Positions 41,213 through 48,702 of a stretch of 50,196 nucleotides of DNA are shown one piece after another (position 1 is the first letter of the stretch; each line of letters begins with the position of its first letter). The position numbers and the translations under genes were made by a program. The stretch spans positions 1-50,196 of the forward strand of contig CALJSB010000069.1 of assembly GCA_937976305.1 (NCBI GenBank). The letters are read 5' to 3'. Source of the DNA: an uncultured Acidimicrobiales bacterium. Lineage in GTDB: Bacteria > Actinomycetota > Acidimicrobiia > Acidimicrobiales > SZUA-35. The notes beneath the pieces are model-generated. The model did not search any database and was not told the origin of the DNA. It saw nothing but the letters and a program-made list of their open reading frames with translations.

Positions 41213-41258
41213 AACTGGAGCACCTCACCGGCTGAAACGCCGGTGGAGGCCTCCAGAA
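41213..41258 (+). repeat. Palindromic repeat family 1, copy C
   Basis: A 46-bp unit with the flanks in reverse order (AACTGGAG ... CTCCAGAA) and the TGAAAC loop in the A-copy sense. The inner stem ACCGGC/GCCGGT is perfect. It lies 6 bp after the sulfotransferase stop and could form a hairpin at that transcript end. No T-run follows. Confidence 0.85.
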
Positions 41259-41353
41259 CGGGCAAGATCGCCTGTCTGACCCGGAACGATCTGTTGCGCT
41301 GGCCGGTTACTACGTCTCGCCCGCCGATCCGTGCGAAAGTCGCAGGGGACGAC

Positions 41354-41359
41354 AAGGAG
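41354..41359 (+). promoter_or_regulatory. Ribosome-binding site deciding the HtrA-like start
   Basis: AAGGAG, 7 bp before GTG 41367, is a near-perfect Shine-Dalgarno match. It favours the GTG start over the earlier GTG at 41331. Confidence 0.65.
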
Positions 41360-41366
41360 ACGCCTG

Positions 41367-42137
41367 GTGCCAACAGATGCAAGTCGCAGACGATGGCTGT
41401 ATGCCGCGCTGGGTCTTGTGGTTGGGGCTGTCGTGGCCGTGCTGGCGGTGATTGCTTGGGGCGATGATGACTCGGCTGTGACACCCGATGATGTCGACGC
41501 CGCCGTCGCCGAGGCACTCGCAAACCAGAGCACCGCTCCGGATGCCTCGAGTATCTATGAACAAATCGCACCATCGATTGTTGAAGTCACCGCAACGCGC
41601 AGCAGCGGTGACACCATCAGCGCCACCGGCGTTGTCATCAACGATGACGGCGAGATTGTCGCGTCGAACGACGTTGTTCAGGGCGCTGATCAGATCGACG
41701 TTCGGTTTCACGACGGCACCACGAGTAGCGCAACCCTGCTGAGCGACGAAGCATCACCCGTCGCCATCCTTGCCGCCGACGACCACCCGGCGACGGCGAC
41801 TGCTGCCGTGCTCGGGAACTCCCGCACGGTTCAGGTTGGCGACCCGATCTACGCAGTTGGCAACCCAGTTGGGCTACCGACCTCGATGACGGCCGGCATC
41901 ATTTCTGCGCTTAGTGACATGTCCGAAGCCGACGAAGCTTCCGAAGGCCTGATCCACTTCGACGCTGCGGTCAGCGAGGGAAGCCAGGGCGGTCCGCTAC
42001 TCAACGCTGACGGTCACGTGATCGGCATTGTCGATGCCTCGGTCGACCCGACCGGCGAAGGCTTTTCTTCTGGCATCGGTTTTGCCGTACCCGTCGACAT
42101 CGCTGTTGCCAGCTCCGCAGATGGGCCATCGCAGTAG
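41367..42137 (+). CDS. HtrA-fold protein lacking the catalytic triad (pseudoprotease)
   Basis: A 256-residue protein with an N-terminal membrane helix (~8-30), a linker and a trypsin-like HtrA domain. The fold markers are intact: Gly-Val-Val-Ile-Asn-Asp-Asp-Gly, Gly-Asp-Pro-Ile-Tyr-Ala-Val-Gly-Asn-Pro-Val-Gly and Gly-Gly-Pro-Leu-Leu-Asn. But the His position of Asn-Asn-His-Val-Val reads Ser-Asn-Asp-Val-Val, and the Thr-Asp-(Ile/Leu)-Ala-Val-Leu segment reads Ser-Pro-Val-Ala-Ile-Leu. The nucleophile Gly-Asn-Ser-Gly-Gly reads Gly-Ser-Gln-Gly-Gly. So all three catalytic residues are gone and it should bind, not cut. There is no PDZ domain. It precedes the MoxR operon by 63 bp. Confidence 0.82.
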   Translation: MPTDASRRRWLYAALGLVVGAVVAVLAVIAWGDDDSAVTPDDVDAAVAEALANQSTAPDASSIYEQIAPSIVEVTATRSSGDTISATGVVINDDGEIVASNDVVQGADQIDVRFHDGTTSSATLLSDEASPVAILAADDHPATATAAVLGNSRTVQVGDPIYAVGNPVGLPTSMTAGIISALSDMSEADEASEGLIHFDAAVSEGSQGGPLLNADGHVIGIVDASVDPTGEGFSSGIGFAVPVDIAVASSADGPSQ

Positions 42138-42200
42138 CCCTCCTCTCTATCCACCACTGCAGAAGCATCACCGCAGACTCCCTCACCGCAGGACCATTCC

Positions 42201-43259
42201 ATGACTGAACCCTCCACTTCACCAGATCAATCGGACTCGCCAGATGCGTCGTCGGCCTCTTCGTCGTCGGCCTCTTCGTCGTCGGCAGAGTCCAAGCTGA
42301 TGGAACAGGTCATGTTCGAGGTCAAGCGAGTGATCGTTGGCCAAGATCAGCTGCTCGAACGGCTCATCATTGGCCTGCTGGCCCGGGGTCACGTGTTGGT
42401 CGAGGGCGTGCCGGGTTTGGCCAAGACCATGGCGATCAAAACCTTGAGCAATGCCATCGGTGGCGAGTTCCAGCGCATCCAGTTCACGCCCGACCTCGTG
42501 CCTGCTGACCTCATCGGAACTCGTATCTACAACCAACAAACGGGCGAGTTCAACACCTCGCTCGGACCGGTCTTCGCCAACCTGTTGCTTGCTGACGAGA
42601 TCAACCGTGCGCCAGCCAAGGTGCAAAGCGCTTTGCTCGAGGTGATGCAGGAACGCCAGGTCACCATCGGGCGTGAGACCCACGATGTGCCCGAGCCGTT
42701 TCTTGTGATGGCCACGCAGAACCCCATCGAATCTGAAGGCACCTATCCCTTGCCCGAGGCACAGGTCGACCGGTTCATGCTGAAGGTGCTCGTCGGGTAT
42801 CCGTCGAGCACCGAAGAGTTCGTCATTGTCGATCGCATGACCCAGGCCCTCGACACCATCGGAACCGTGATCACGACTGAGCAGCTCGCCGGGCTTCAGG
42901 CCGAGGTCGATGAGGTCTATGTCGATCCGTCGATCAAGGAGTACGCCGTGAGCCTCGTCGGGGCCACACGAGAACCGGCTGCGGTCGGCCTCGACAACTT
43001 GACGAAGTACATCAGTTACGGCGCAAGCCCCCGAGCATCGATCAACATGATCCTCGCGGGCCGGGCGTCGTCGTTCCTTCGAGGCCGAACCTATGCCCTG
43101 CCCGAAGACGTTCGCGACATCGCCCCCGACGTGCTGCGACACCGGCTTGTGTTGTCCTATGAAGCGCTCGCCGACGGGGTCACGTCTGAGGACGTGATCG
43201 ACGAGATCATGCAGGCGATCCCGCTCCCCGAGGTCGCCATGCAGGGACCTGCGCAGTAG
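42201..43259 (+). CDS. MoxR-family AAA+ ATPase
   Basis: A 352-residue AAA+ chaperone-like ATPase. Walker A is Gly-Val-Pro-Gly-Leu-Ala-Lys-Thr (69-76) and Walker B is Leu-Leu-Ala-Asp-Glu-Ile-Asn (129-135). The sensor-like Ala-Thr-Gln-Asn-Pro and Asp-Arg-Phe motifs and a C-terminal lid follow. The first ~32 residues are a Ser/Ala-rich, low-complexity tail encoded by a 15-bp tandem repeat, unusual for MoxR. It starts at ATG 42201 after GCAGGA. MoxR proteins act with VWA-domain partners; here DUF58 and two VWA genes follow directly, so it likely helps fold or activate them. Confidence 0.93.
   Translation: MTEPSTSPDQSDSPDASSASSSSASSSSAESKLMEQVMFEVKRVIVGQDQLLERLIIGLLARGHVLVEGVPGLAKTMAIKTLSNAIGGEFQRIQFTPDLVPADLIGTRIYNQQTGEFNTSLGPVFANLLLADEINRAPAKVQSALLEVMQERQVTIGRETHDVPEPFLVMATQNPIESEGTYPLPEAQVDRFMLKVLVGYPSSTEEFVIVDRMTQALDTIGTVITTEQLAGLQAEVDEVYVDPSIKEYAVSLVGATREPAAVGLDNLTKYISYGASPRASINMILAGRASSFLRGRTYALPEDVRDIAPDVLRHRLVLSYEALADGVTSEDVIDEIMQAIPLPEVAMQGPAQ
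42248..42286 (+). repeat. 15-bp tandem repeat inside the MoxR gene
   Basis: About 2.6 copies of GCCTCTTCGTCGTCG encode a Ser-Ser-Ala-Ser-Ser-Ser-type run near the MoxR N-terminus. It keeps the reading frame (15 is a multiple of 3), so copy number could vary without breaking the gene. Confidence 0.75.
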
Positions 43260-43263
43260 CGAC

Positions 43264-44172
43264 GTGGCCATTCCGCCTCCCGCTGACGCACCGGCGACTC
43301 CGACGCCCGAGCAGGTCCTTGACCGGCTCGACTTCACGGTGATGCGCCAGCTCGATGGTGTGTTGCACGGCGACTACCGCTCGGTGGTCCGAGGCGGTGG
43401 TCTCGACTTCACCGATCTGCGTGATTACCAACCACAAGACGACATCCGTCATATCGACTGGAATGTGACAGCCCGGCTGAACACCCCGTTCGTGCGCCAA
43501 TACGTCGAAGACCGCGACGTGACGGCGTGGTTCCTGCTTGACCGGTCCGCGTCGATGGCCTTCGGTGGCGATCCCAGCAAGGCCCAGATGCTCACCGACG
43601 CGGTGGTTGCGTTGGCCCGGTTGATCACGAAGGGCGGCAATCGAGTTGGCGCCCTGCTCTGGAACAATCGTGTGCAATCAGTGCTCGAGCCACGCAGCGG
43701 GCGGCGACAGGTGTTGCGCATCGCTAAGCACATGCTCACCCCGCCATCGGTGAGTGAGGCCCCAACCGATCTCGCCTTGCTTGGTCAGTCAGCCTTGACG
43801 AGTATTCGACGTCGATCGCTGATCTTTGTCGTGAGTGACTTTGTGACCGAGGACGGATGGGAGCGGCCCTTGGCGTTGTTGTCTCGCCGTCACGAGGTGA
43901 TTGCGTTACGCATCGTCGACCCGGCCGAGATCAACCTGCCGGATGCCGGCGTCATGGTGATGCAGGACTCCGAAACCGGCGAACAGCTCGTCGTCGATAC
44001 CAGCGATCGGGCCTTTCGCGAACGGTTCGCCGAGGCAGCACGACTGCGCGAAGAGCACATCTTGCAATGTGCCCGTCGGGCCAGCATCGATCTTCACTCG
44101 ATCTCAACCGACGATGACTTGGTGCGCTCGATCGTCGCGATGGCGGCTCGTCGTCGTCTGCTCCGCCGATGA
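43264..44172 (+). CDS. DUF58-domain protein
   Basis: A 302-residue DUF58 protein of the MoxR/VWA operons. The family block Gly-Gly-Gly-Leu-Asp-Phe-Thr-Asp-Leu-Arg-Asp-Tyr, then Asp-Asp-Ile-Arg-His-Ile-Asp-Trp-Asn-Val-Thr-Ala-Arg, lies near 45-75. It is followed by a VWA-like start, Leu-Leu-Asp-Arg-Ser-Ala-Ser-Met near 95. The start is GTG 43264, 4 bp after the MoxR stop, and its end overlaps the first VWA gene by 4 bp (ATGA). A partner of MoxR in assembling envelope or stress machinery is the usual reading; the direct function is unknown. Confidence 0.9.
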   Translation: MAIPPPADAPATPTPEQVLDRLDFTVMRQLDGVLHGDYRSVVRGGGLDFTDLRDYQPQDDIRHIDWNVTARLNTPFVRQYVEDRDVTAWFLLDRSASMAFGGDPSKAQMLTDAVVALARLITKGGNRVGALLWNNRVQSVLEPRSGRRQVLRIAKHMLTPPSVSEAPTDLALLGQSALTSIRRRSLIFVVSDFVTEDGWERPLALLSRRHEVIALRIVDPAEINLPDAGVMVMQDSETGEQLVVDTSDRAFRERFAEAARLREEHILQCARRASIDLHSISTDDDLVRSIVAMAARRRLLRR

Positions 44173-45143
44173 CGTTCTTGCGGCCTGAGGCGTTGTGGTT
44201 GCTCTTCGCCGTGCCGATCGTTGTGGCCATCTACGCGTTCGTCAGGTGGCGACGAAGTGCGACTCGGCCCACAGCGTTCGTTTCTGCGACGGGTGATCGT
44301 CGCCAAAATGTGTCCGCCCGTCGTCACCTCCCCAACGCTCTGTTTGTGATTGCGTTGGCGGGGTTGGTGCTCAGCCTGGCTCGCCCCGAAGCCGATCTCA
44401 CCCTGCCCGTGCGAACGGGGCAGATCGTGCTGGCGTTCGACACGTCGAACTCGATGTTGGCCGACGACGTGTCACCCACCCGCCTCGACCTTGCGAAGGA
44501 ACAGGCGCTCGACTTGGTCGATCGTCAGCCGGGCTCAGTGCAGATCGGCGTCGTTGCCTTCACCGACGGTGGTGTGGTGCTGCAGCCGCCAACCGAGAGT
44601 CGCACCGAGATTCGGGCCGCCATCGAACGGCTCACCACCGACGGCGGCACATCGATCGGCGAGGGGATCTTTGCCTCGCTCACCGCAATTGCCGACGACC
44701 CAATCGAGATCGACCCGGAGGCCACGGACGTCTCTTCTGTCGACATTGGGATGTTCTCAAACGCGGCGATCATCGTGTTCACCGACGGTGAAGAGATCGG
44801 TGGCTCGAACCCCTTCCAGATCGCCGAGCTCGCTGCAAACGCCGGCGTGCCGGTCTACACGGTTGGGTTCGGCACGCCGCGAGGCACGGTCGTCGATCTC
44901 GACGGCTTCAGCATTGCGACCGCACTCGACGAACCGCTGCTGACAGAGATCGCAGAAACAACCGGCGGTTCGTATTTCCTGGCCATCGACGACCCCGAGC
45001 TCACTGGCATCTTTGACGACATCGATCGCCGCTTTGAGCGGCAAGGAGAACGAATCGAGATCACGGCGCTGCTCTCGATGGCAGCGATGGCCCTGATCGT
45101 GGTCGCCAGCGGGCTGTCGATCCGCTGGTTTGGAAGAATCTGA
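44169..45143 (+). CDS. VWA-domain membrane protein (BatA-like), first copy
   Basis: A 324-residue protein with two N-terminal membrane segments (~8-27 and ~55-72) and a VWA domain between them and a last helix near 295-320. The metal-dependent adhesion motif is Asp91-Thr-Ser93-Asn-Ser95 with the partner Thr/Asp residues further on (Thr-Asp-Gly-Glu-Glu-Ile). This is the BatA/BatB-type layout, with the VWA part outside the cytoplasm. It overlaps the DUF58 stop by 4 bp and shares one base with the second VWA start (TGATG). Confidence 0.9.
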   Translation: MTFLRPEALWLLFAVPIVVAIYAFVRWRRSATRPTAFVSATGDRRQNVSARRHLPNALFVIALAGLVLSLARPEADLTLPVRTGQIVLAFDTSNSMLADDVSPTRLDLAKEQALDLVDRQPGSVQIGVVAFTDGGVVLQPPTESRTEIRAAIERLTTDGGTSIGEGIFASLTAIADDPIEIDPEATDVSSVDIGMFSNAAIIVFTDGEEIGGSNPFQIAELAANAGVPVYTVGFGTPRGTVVDLDGFSIATALDEPLLTEIAETTGGSYFLAIDDPELTGIFDDIDRRFERQGERIEITALLSMAAMALIVVASGLSIRWFGRI

Positions 45144-46270
45144 TGCGCTTCGCCTGGCCACTTGCGCTCCTGCTGCTCGCCGTCGCCCCGCTGCTCGGCT
45201 TGTTGTATTGGTGGTGGCTACGCCGCAAGCGAACCCACGCCGTGCAGTACTCGAGCCTGTCGCTCATTCGGGCTGCGATGCCGCCAACGTCGACGTGGCG
45301 CCGACGTTTACCCCTCGTGTTCATGGCCGGTGCGCTGACCAGCCTCGCCCTTGGCGCCGCCCGACCTCACCGGGTGCTCGGCGTTGAGCAGAACCAAACG
45401 TCGATCATTCTGGCGCTCGACATCTCTCGTTCGATGTGCGCCGTCGACATCGAACCGAACCGGTTGACCGTCGCTCAGGCCGCAGCCAGTGCCTTCATCT
45501 CTGATCAAGCCGGTGCGGTGCAGATCGGCATCGTCGCCTTCTCGAGCTCCGCGCAGTTGATTGTGCCGCCAACGGCCGACACCGAGGTGTTGCTCGACGC
45601 GGTTGAGAACCTGCGAACCTCGTTCGGCACCGCGCTCGGGCGTGCCCAGCTCGAGGCCGTCGATGCGATCTCCGAACTGAACCCTGCCGTTGTCTCGACC
45701 GATGAGGATCTCGAAGGCAGTGCCTCGGGCGATGACGACGCAGCCGATGTCGAGTTCGTCGGCGACATCGTTGTGCTGCTCACGGATGGGGCCAACTCGA
45801 GCGGACCTGAACCGCTCGATGCTGCGCGGGCGGCTGCCGATCGGGGAGTGCGCGTCTACACGATCGGATTCGGCACCGATCAACCCACCCAGATGCTGTG
45901 CGGCACAACGCAGATTGGCGCTGATGCATTCGGCAACGGTGAGTTCGGTGCGGGTGGTTTTGGCGGCGACAGCTTTGGCGGCCTCACCGGCAGCACCGGT
46001 GGCGGCGGGGGCCGCGGCAGCACCGTTGGCGACTCGCCACCGCAGCAGCTCGTGATCGACGAGCCCGCTCTCGTTGGCATCGCGGAGATCACCAGCGGTG
46101 AGTACTTCCGGGCTCAAGATGCCGACCAGCTCACCGAGGTCTTCCTTAACCTGCCGACCAACATCGAGCTCGAAGATCGAGAGATCGAGATCAGTGTGTG
46201 GTTCACCACGGCTGGATTGGTGCTGCTGCTCGCGGGCCTTGCAGTATCGCTCCGCTTCAACCGCTTCTGA
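45143..46270 (+). CDS. VWA-domain membrane protein, second copy
   Basis: A 375-residue paralogue of the preceding protein with the same layout: membrane segments at ~5-25 and ~55-75, VWA domain with Asp93-Ile-Ser95-Arg-Ser97, and a C-terminal membrane helix. Near residues 255-300 it has a Gly-rich insertion (Phe-Gly-Ala-Gly-Gly-Phe-Gly-Gly and a five-Gly run) not seen in the first copy. An acidic insertion (Gly-Ser-Ala-Ser-Gly-Asp-Asp-Asp) lies near 195. It is the last gene of the MoxR operon; no BatC- or BatD-like gene follows, and the next gene is convergent 4 bp away. Confidence 0.9.
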   Translation: MRFAWPLALLLLAVAPLLGLLYWWWLRRKRTHAVQYSSLSLIRAAMPPTSTWRRRLPLVFMAGALTSLALGAARPHRVLGVEQNQTSIILALDISRSMCAVDIEPNRLTVAQAAASAFISDQAGAVQIGIVAFSSSAQLIVPPTADTEVLLDAVENLRTSFGTALGRAQLEAVDAISELNPAVVSTDEDLEGSASGDDDAADVEFVGDIVVLLTDGANSSGPEPLDAARAAADRGVRVYTIGFGTDQPTQMLCGTTQIGADAFGNGEFGAGGFGGDSFGGLTGSTGGGGGRGSTVGDSPPQQLVIDEPALVGIAEITSGEYFRAQDADQLTEVFLNLPTNIELEDREIEISVWFTTAGLVLLLAGLAVSLRFNRF

Positions 46271-46274
46271 GGCG

Positions 46275-46940
46275 TCAGCCGTTCGTCGACGTGAGCCAGA
46301 TCAGCACCGCACGGACACGACGGTGCATCTCGGGCTCCTCAGACAACGCGAGCTTGGAGAAGATCGAGTTGATGTGTTTCGACACCGCCTTCTCACTCAA
46401 GACCAACTCGCTCGCAATGGCGCCGTTGTTGAATCCCTCGGCGATCAACGAAAGCACCTCAGTTTCGCGAGGTGTCAAGCGATCGACTGCCGAACTCCCC
46501 GCTTGGCGGCCACGGACCAGTACTTCGACGATGGCAGGATCGATGGCCGACTCGCCGTCCATCACCGAACGGACCGCCCGCCGAAACTCACCGAGATCAC
46601 CGAGTCGATCCTTCAGGAGGTAGCCGAGGCCCGCACTTCCCTCCTCGAACAGCTCCAGGACATAGTCGGGTTCGCTGTACTGCGAGAGCACCAACACGCC
46701 AGTGTCGGGCCATTGCCGGCGAATGTCGATCGCGGCGCCAATTCCTTCGTTGGTATGCGAGGGCGGCATGCGAATGTCGGTGATGACGAGATCCGGATTG
46801 TGTTCTTTGACCGCTCGCTCGAGCGACGGCAAGTCGTCGCACTCGGCCGCGACTTCGGCCTCGCCAAGGGCGTCAACGAGTGCCCTGACACCCTGGCGGA
46901 TGACGAGGCTGTCATCAGCCAATACCACGCTGATTGTCAT
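46275..46940 (-). CDS. NarL/LuxR-family response regulator
   Basis: A 221-residue regulator. The receiver domain has the acidic pair Asp9-Asp10, phospho-acceptor Asp55 in Val-Ile-Thr-Asp-Ile-Arg-Met-Pro-Pro, and the Lys of Leu-Leu-Lys-Asp. The C-terminal LuxR helix-turn-helix is Leu-Thr-Pro-Arg-Glu-Thr-Glu-Val-Leu-Ser-Leu-Ile-Ala-Glu-Gly and Glu-Lys-Ala-Val-Ser-Lys-His-Ile. ATG 46940 overlaps the preceding receiver gene's stop (ATGA), so both come from one transcript, and the histidine kinase gene is divergent. It is the likely DNA-binding output of this two-component system. Confidence 0.93.
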   Translation of the reverse strand: MTISVVLADDSLVIRQGVRALVDALGEAEVAAECDDLPSLERAVKEHNPDLVITDIRMPPSHTNEGIGAAIDIRRQWPDTGVLVLSQYSEPDYVLELFEEGSAGLGYLLKDRLGDLGEFRRAVRSVMDGESAIDPAIVEVLVRGRQAGSSAVDRLTPRETEVLSLIAEGFNNGAIASELVLSEKAVSKHINSIFSKLALSEEPEMHRRVRAVLIWLTSTNG

Positions 46941-47344
46941 TCTTCATGGCTCTCCGTGCGAGTCGCCCAACGACGCTCGAGCTCAGTCGGACTGAGGTCG
47001 AGCTTGGAAATAAATGCTGCGGCACCGCTCTCGTCGAGCAGACGACCGAGGTCTTCGTCGTCGATCATTGAAACGAGAAAGACAACCGGGCGCGCGTCAA
47101 TGCTGGTGAGTGTTCGCGTCAACTCGACGCCGTTGCCGTCCCCGAGCTCGATGTCCATCAGCACGAGGTCGATCATCGCACGATCCTCGAACAGCTGCAT
47201 ACGGGCGGAAGCTGCACTCGTGGCAAACCCAACAACCTCGAATCCAGGCGTTGCCCGCACAACTTCCTGCGCAGCATCGATGAACGAAGCGTGATCGTCG
47301 ACCACAAAGACGCCAACTGGGTCTGTCCTACTCATTGACCCCAT
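46937..47344 (-). CDS. Single-domain response regulator (receiver only)
   Basis: A 135-residue receiver with no output domain. It has the acidic Val-Val-Asp-Asp-His, phospho-acceptor Asp64 in Val-Leu-Met-Asp-Ile-Glu, Ser in Leu-Val-Ser-Met, and Lys in Ile-Ser-Lys-Leu-Asp. It could act as a phosphate sink or shuttle between the kinase and the NarL protein; that role is inferred. ATG 47344 or 47335 (Met-Ser-Arg-Thr-Asp) may be the start. It is divergent from the kinase gene by 21 bp, so both promoters are very close or overlapping. Confidence 0.88.
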   Translation of the reverse strand: MGSMSRTDPVGVFVVDDHASFIDAAQEVVRATPGFEVVGFATSAASARMQLFEDRAMIDLVLMDIELGDGNGVELTRTLTSIDARPVVFLVSMIDDEDLGRLLDESGAAAFISKLDLSPTELERRWATRTESHEE

Positions 47345-47365
47345 GATGCGTGACGAACCAACTGC

Positions 47366-48622
47366 TTGTCAGTGGTGCTGGCACCCGTGATTGATGAGGA
47401 TCGAACGAAGTACCGTTCTGAGGTGGATCATCAAGACTCGGCGCTCGCGGGTGCCTCCGACTTGATCGAACAGTTTCTTCGTCTCGATCGATATGGCGCC
47501 ATTGCCGGTGCGGTTGCTGCTGTTGTCGCCAATTTGCTCATCGTGCAAGAACCCGCGGTGTACCTGGTTCTACCGTTTCTCGGGGCATTGGTCGTCGCGC
47601 TGACGATGGCATTGCGTGAACACCGACGGGGCAACTCACATCGAGCGGTCTGGTTGGCCGCGCTTGGGAACTGGATCGTCGCCCTGGTCGTGGCCGTTCT
47701 GTTTCCCTTCCTGTGGCCGGTGATGGTGCTGACGGCGCTGATGCCAGCGGTGCTTTCGATGCCGCACTTCTCTCGCGCCGAACTGGTTCCCCTCATGGTG
47801 AGTGCCGCGATGACCGGGCTGGCTGTGTGTGGGGTGGGCCTCTCGCTCGACGATGAGGGGCTGATCGACGACATTGACGACTCGATCGAGCTACTGGTTG
47901 TCTCAGGCGGCTTCGTGGCCCAAGCCGGCGTCATCTGCCTCCTCATCTGGCAGGGCAACCAACTTCATCGGGCGGCGCTGGCGGACGCTCTGCGGTTGAA
48001 CCAGGAGCTGCTTGCTTCACGAACCCGGCTCATCGACACGGCGGATCGCGAACGAAGCCGAATCGAGCGTGACCTGCACGATGGTGCGCAACAACGCCTC
48101 GCCGCCCTCGGGGTCCGCCTCCGCCTGTTCGGGTCAGGGTTGGATGGTGAGGCCAAGGTCCGCGTGGACGATCTCATTGAAGAGCTCGGCGATGCAACGG
48201 CCGAGCTTCGAGAGCTGGCCCATGGCGTCTACCCACCCCTCTTAGAACAGCGCGGGCTTGGTCCGGCCATCACCGCGGTGTTGCGACGACTACCGGGCTC
48301 CGTCGCCTCTGACCTCGACGAGGTCGGCCGATTTGATCGCACCGTCGAGTCCGCCATCTACTTCGTCTGCCGTGAGGCCATCACCAACGCGCAGAAGCAC
48401 GGTGATGGCGCCGACATCAGGGTTGCCCTCTCCACGAACGCTGCAAACGGGCCAGACCTGGTGGTGGCGGACACTGGTCCGGGGTTCGACGACTCGGTAG
48501 CTGTCACCGGCCAGGGCTTACTCAACATGAAGGACCGTCTTGCCGCCGTTGGCGGCACGCTCGTCATCGAATCACGGCCGGGACGGGGTACGACGCTCCA
48601 CGCATCCGTCGTACCCGCGTAG
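47366..48622 (+). CDS. Sensor histidine kinase (HisKA_3 type)
   Basis: A 418-residue NarX-like kinase. Four or more membrane segments fill ~45-195 without a large outer sensor loop, so it may sense within the membrane. The phospho-acceptor is His238 in Glu-Arg-Asp-Leu-His-Asp-Gly-Ala-Gln-Gln. ATP-binding motifs follow: Glu-Ala-Ile-Thr-Asn-Ala-Gln-Lys-His (N box) and Val-Ala-Asp-Thr-Gly-Pro-Gly-Phe. The N-terminus is uncertain: TTG 47366 is the longest start and a GTG at 47372 or inside is possible. It pairs with the two regulators encoded divergently. A GC hairpin follows its stop. Confidence 0.92.
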   Translation: MSVVLAPVIDEDRTKYRSEVDHQDSALAGASDLIEQFLRLDRYGAIAGAVAAVVANLLIVQEPAVYLVLPFLGALVVALTMALREHRRGNSHRAVWLAALGNWIVALVVAVLFPFLWPVMVLTALMPAVLSMPHFSRAELVPLMVSAAMTGLAVCGVGLSLDDEGLIDDIDDSIELLVVSGGFVAQAGVICLLIWQGNQLHRAALADALRLNQELLASRTRLIDTADRERSRIERDLHDGAQQRLAALGVRLRLFGSGLDGEAKVRVDDLIEELGDATAELRELAHGVYPPLLEQRGLGPAITAVLRRLPGSVASDLDEVGRFDRTVESAIYFVCREAITNAQKHGDGADIRVALSTNAANGPDLVVADTGPGFDDSVAVTGQGLLNMKDRLAAVGGTLVIESRPGRGTTLHASVVPA

Positions 48623-48626
48623 TCGT

Positions 48627-48644
48627 GGGGGTGCCCGCACCCCC
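48627..48644 (+). terminator. GC hairpin after the histidine kinase gene
   Basis: GGGGGTG-CCCG-CACCCCC forms a perfect 7-bp stem (8 bp if the loop is CC) 4 bp after the stop. No T-run follows, so termination is plausible but not certain. Confidence 0.45.
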
Positions 48645-48702
48645 GTGAGAACGCACGCACATACCCTCGTGCCAACACGCATCGCCCGTCATCGTCAATG
48701 CC

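Noticed and set aside
41213..41258. Palindrome C as an ordinary intrinsic terminator
   Set aside because: Stem and position fit, but there is no T-run, and related copies elsewhere lie inside coding sequence and in both loop orientations, so a repeat family explains it better. A transcript-end effect is still possible.
41367..42137. Active HtrA/DegP serine protease
   Set aside because: None of the three catalytic positions holds the required residue.
46074..47294. 406-codon plus-strand frame across the two regulator genes
   Set aside because: The regulators on the other strand have full receiver and LuxR motifs; the plus frame is low-complexity and antisense.
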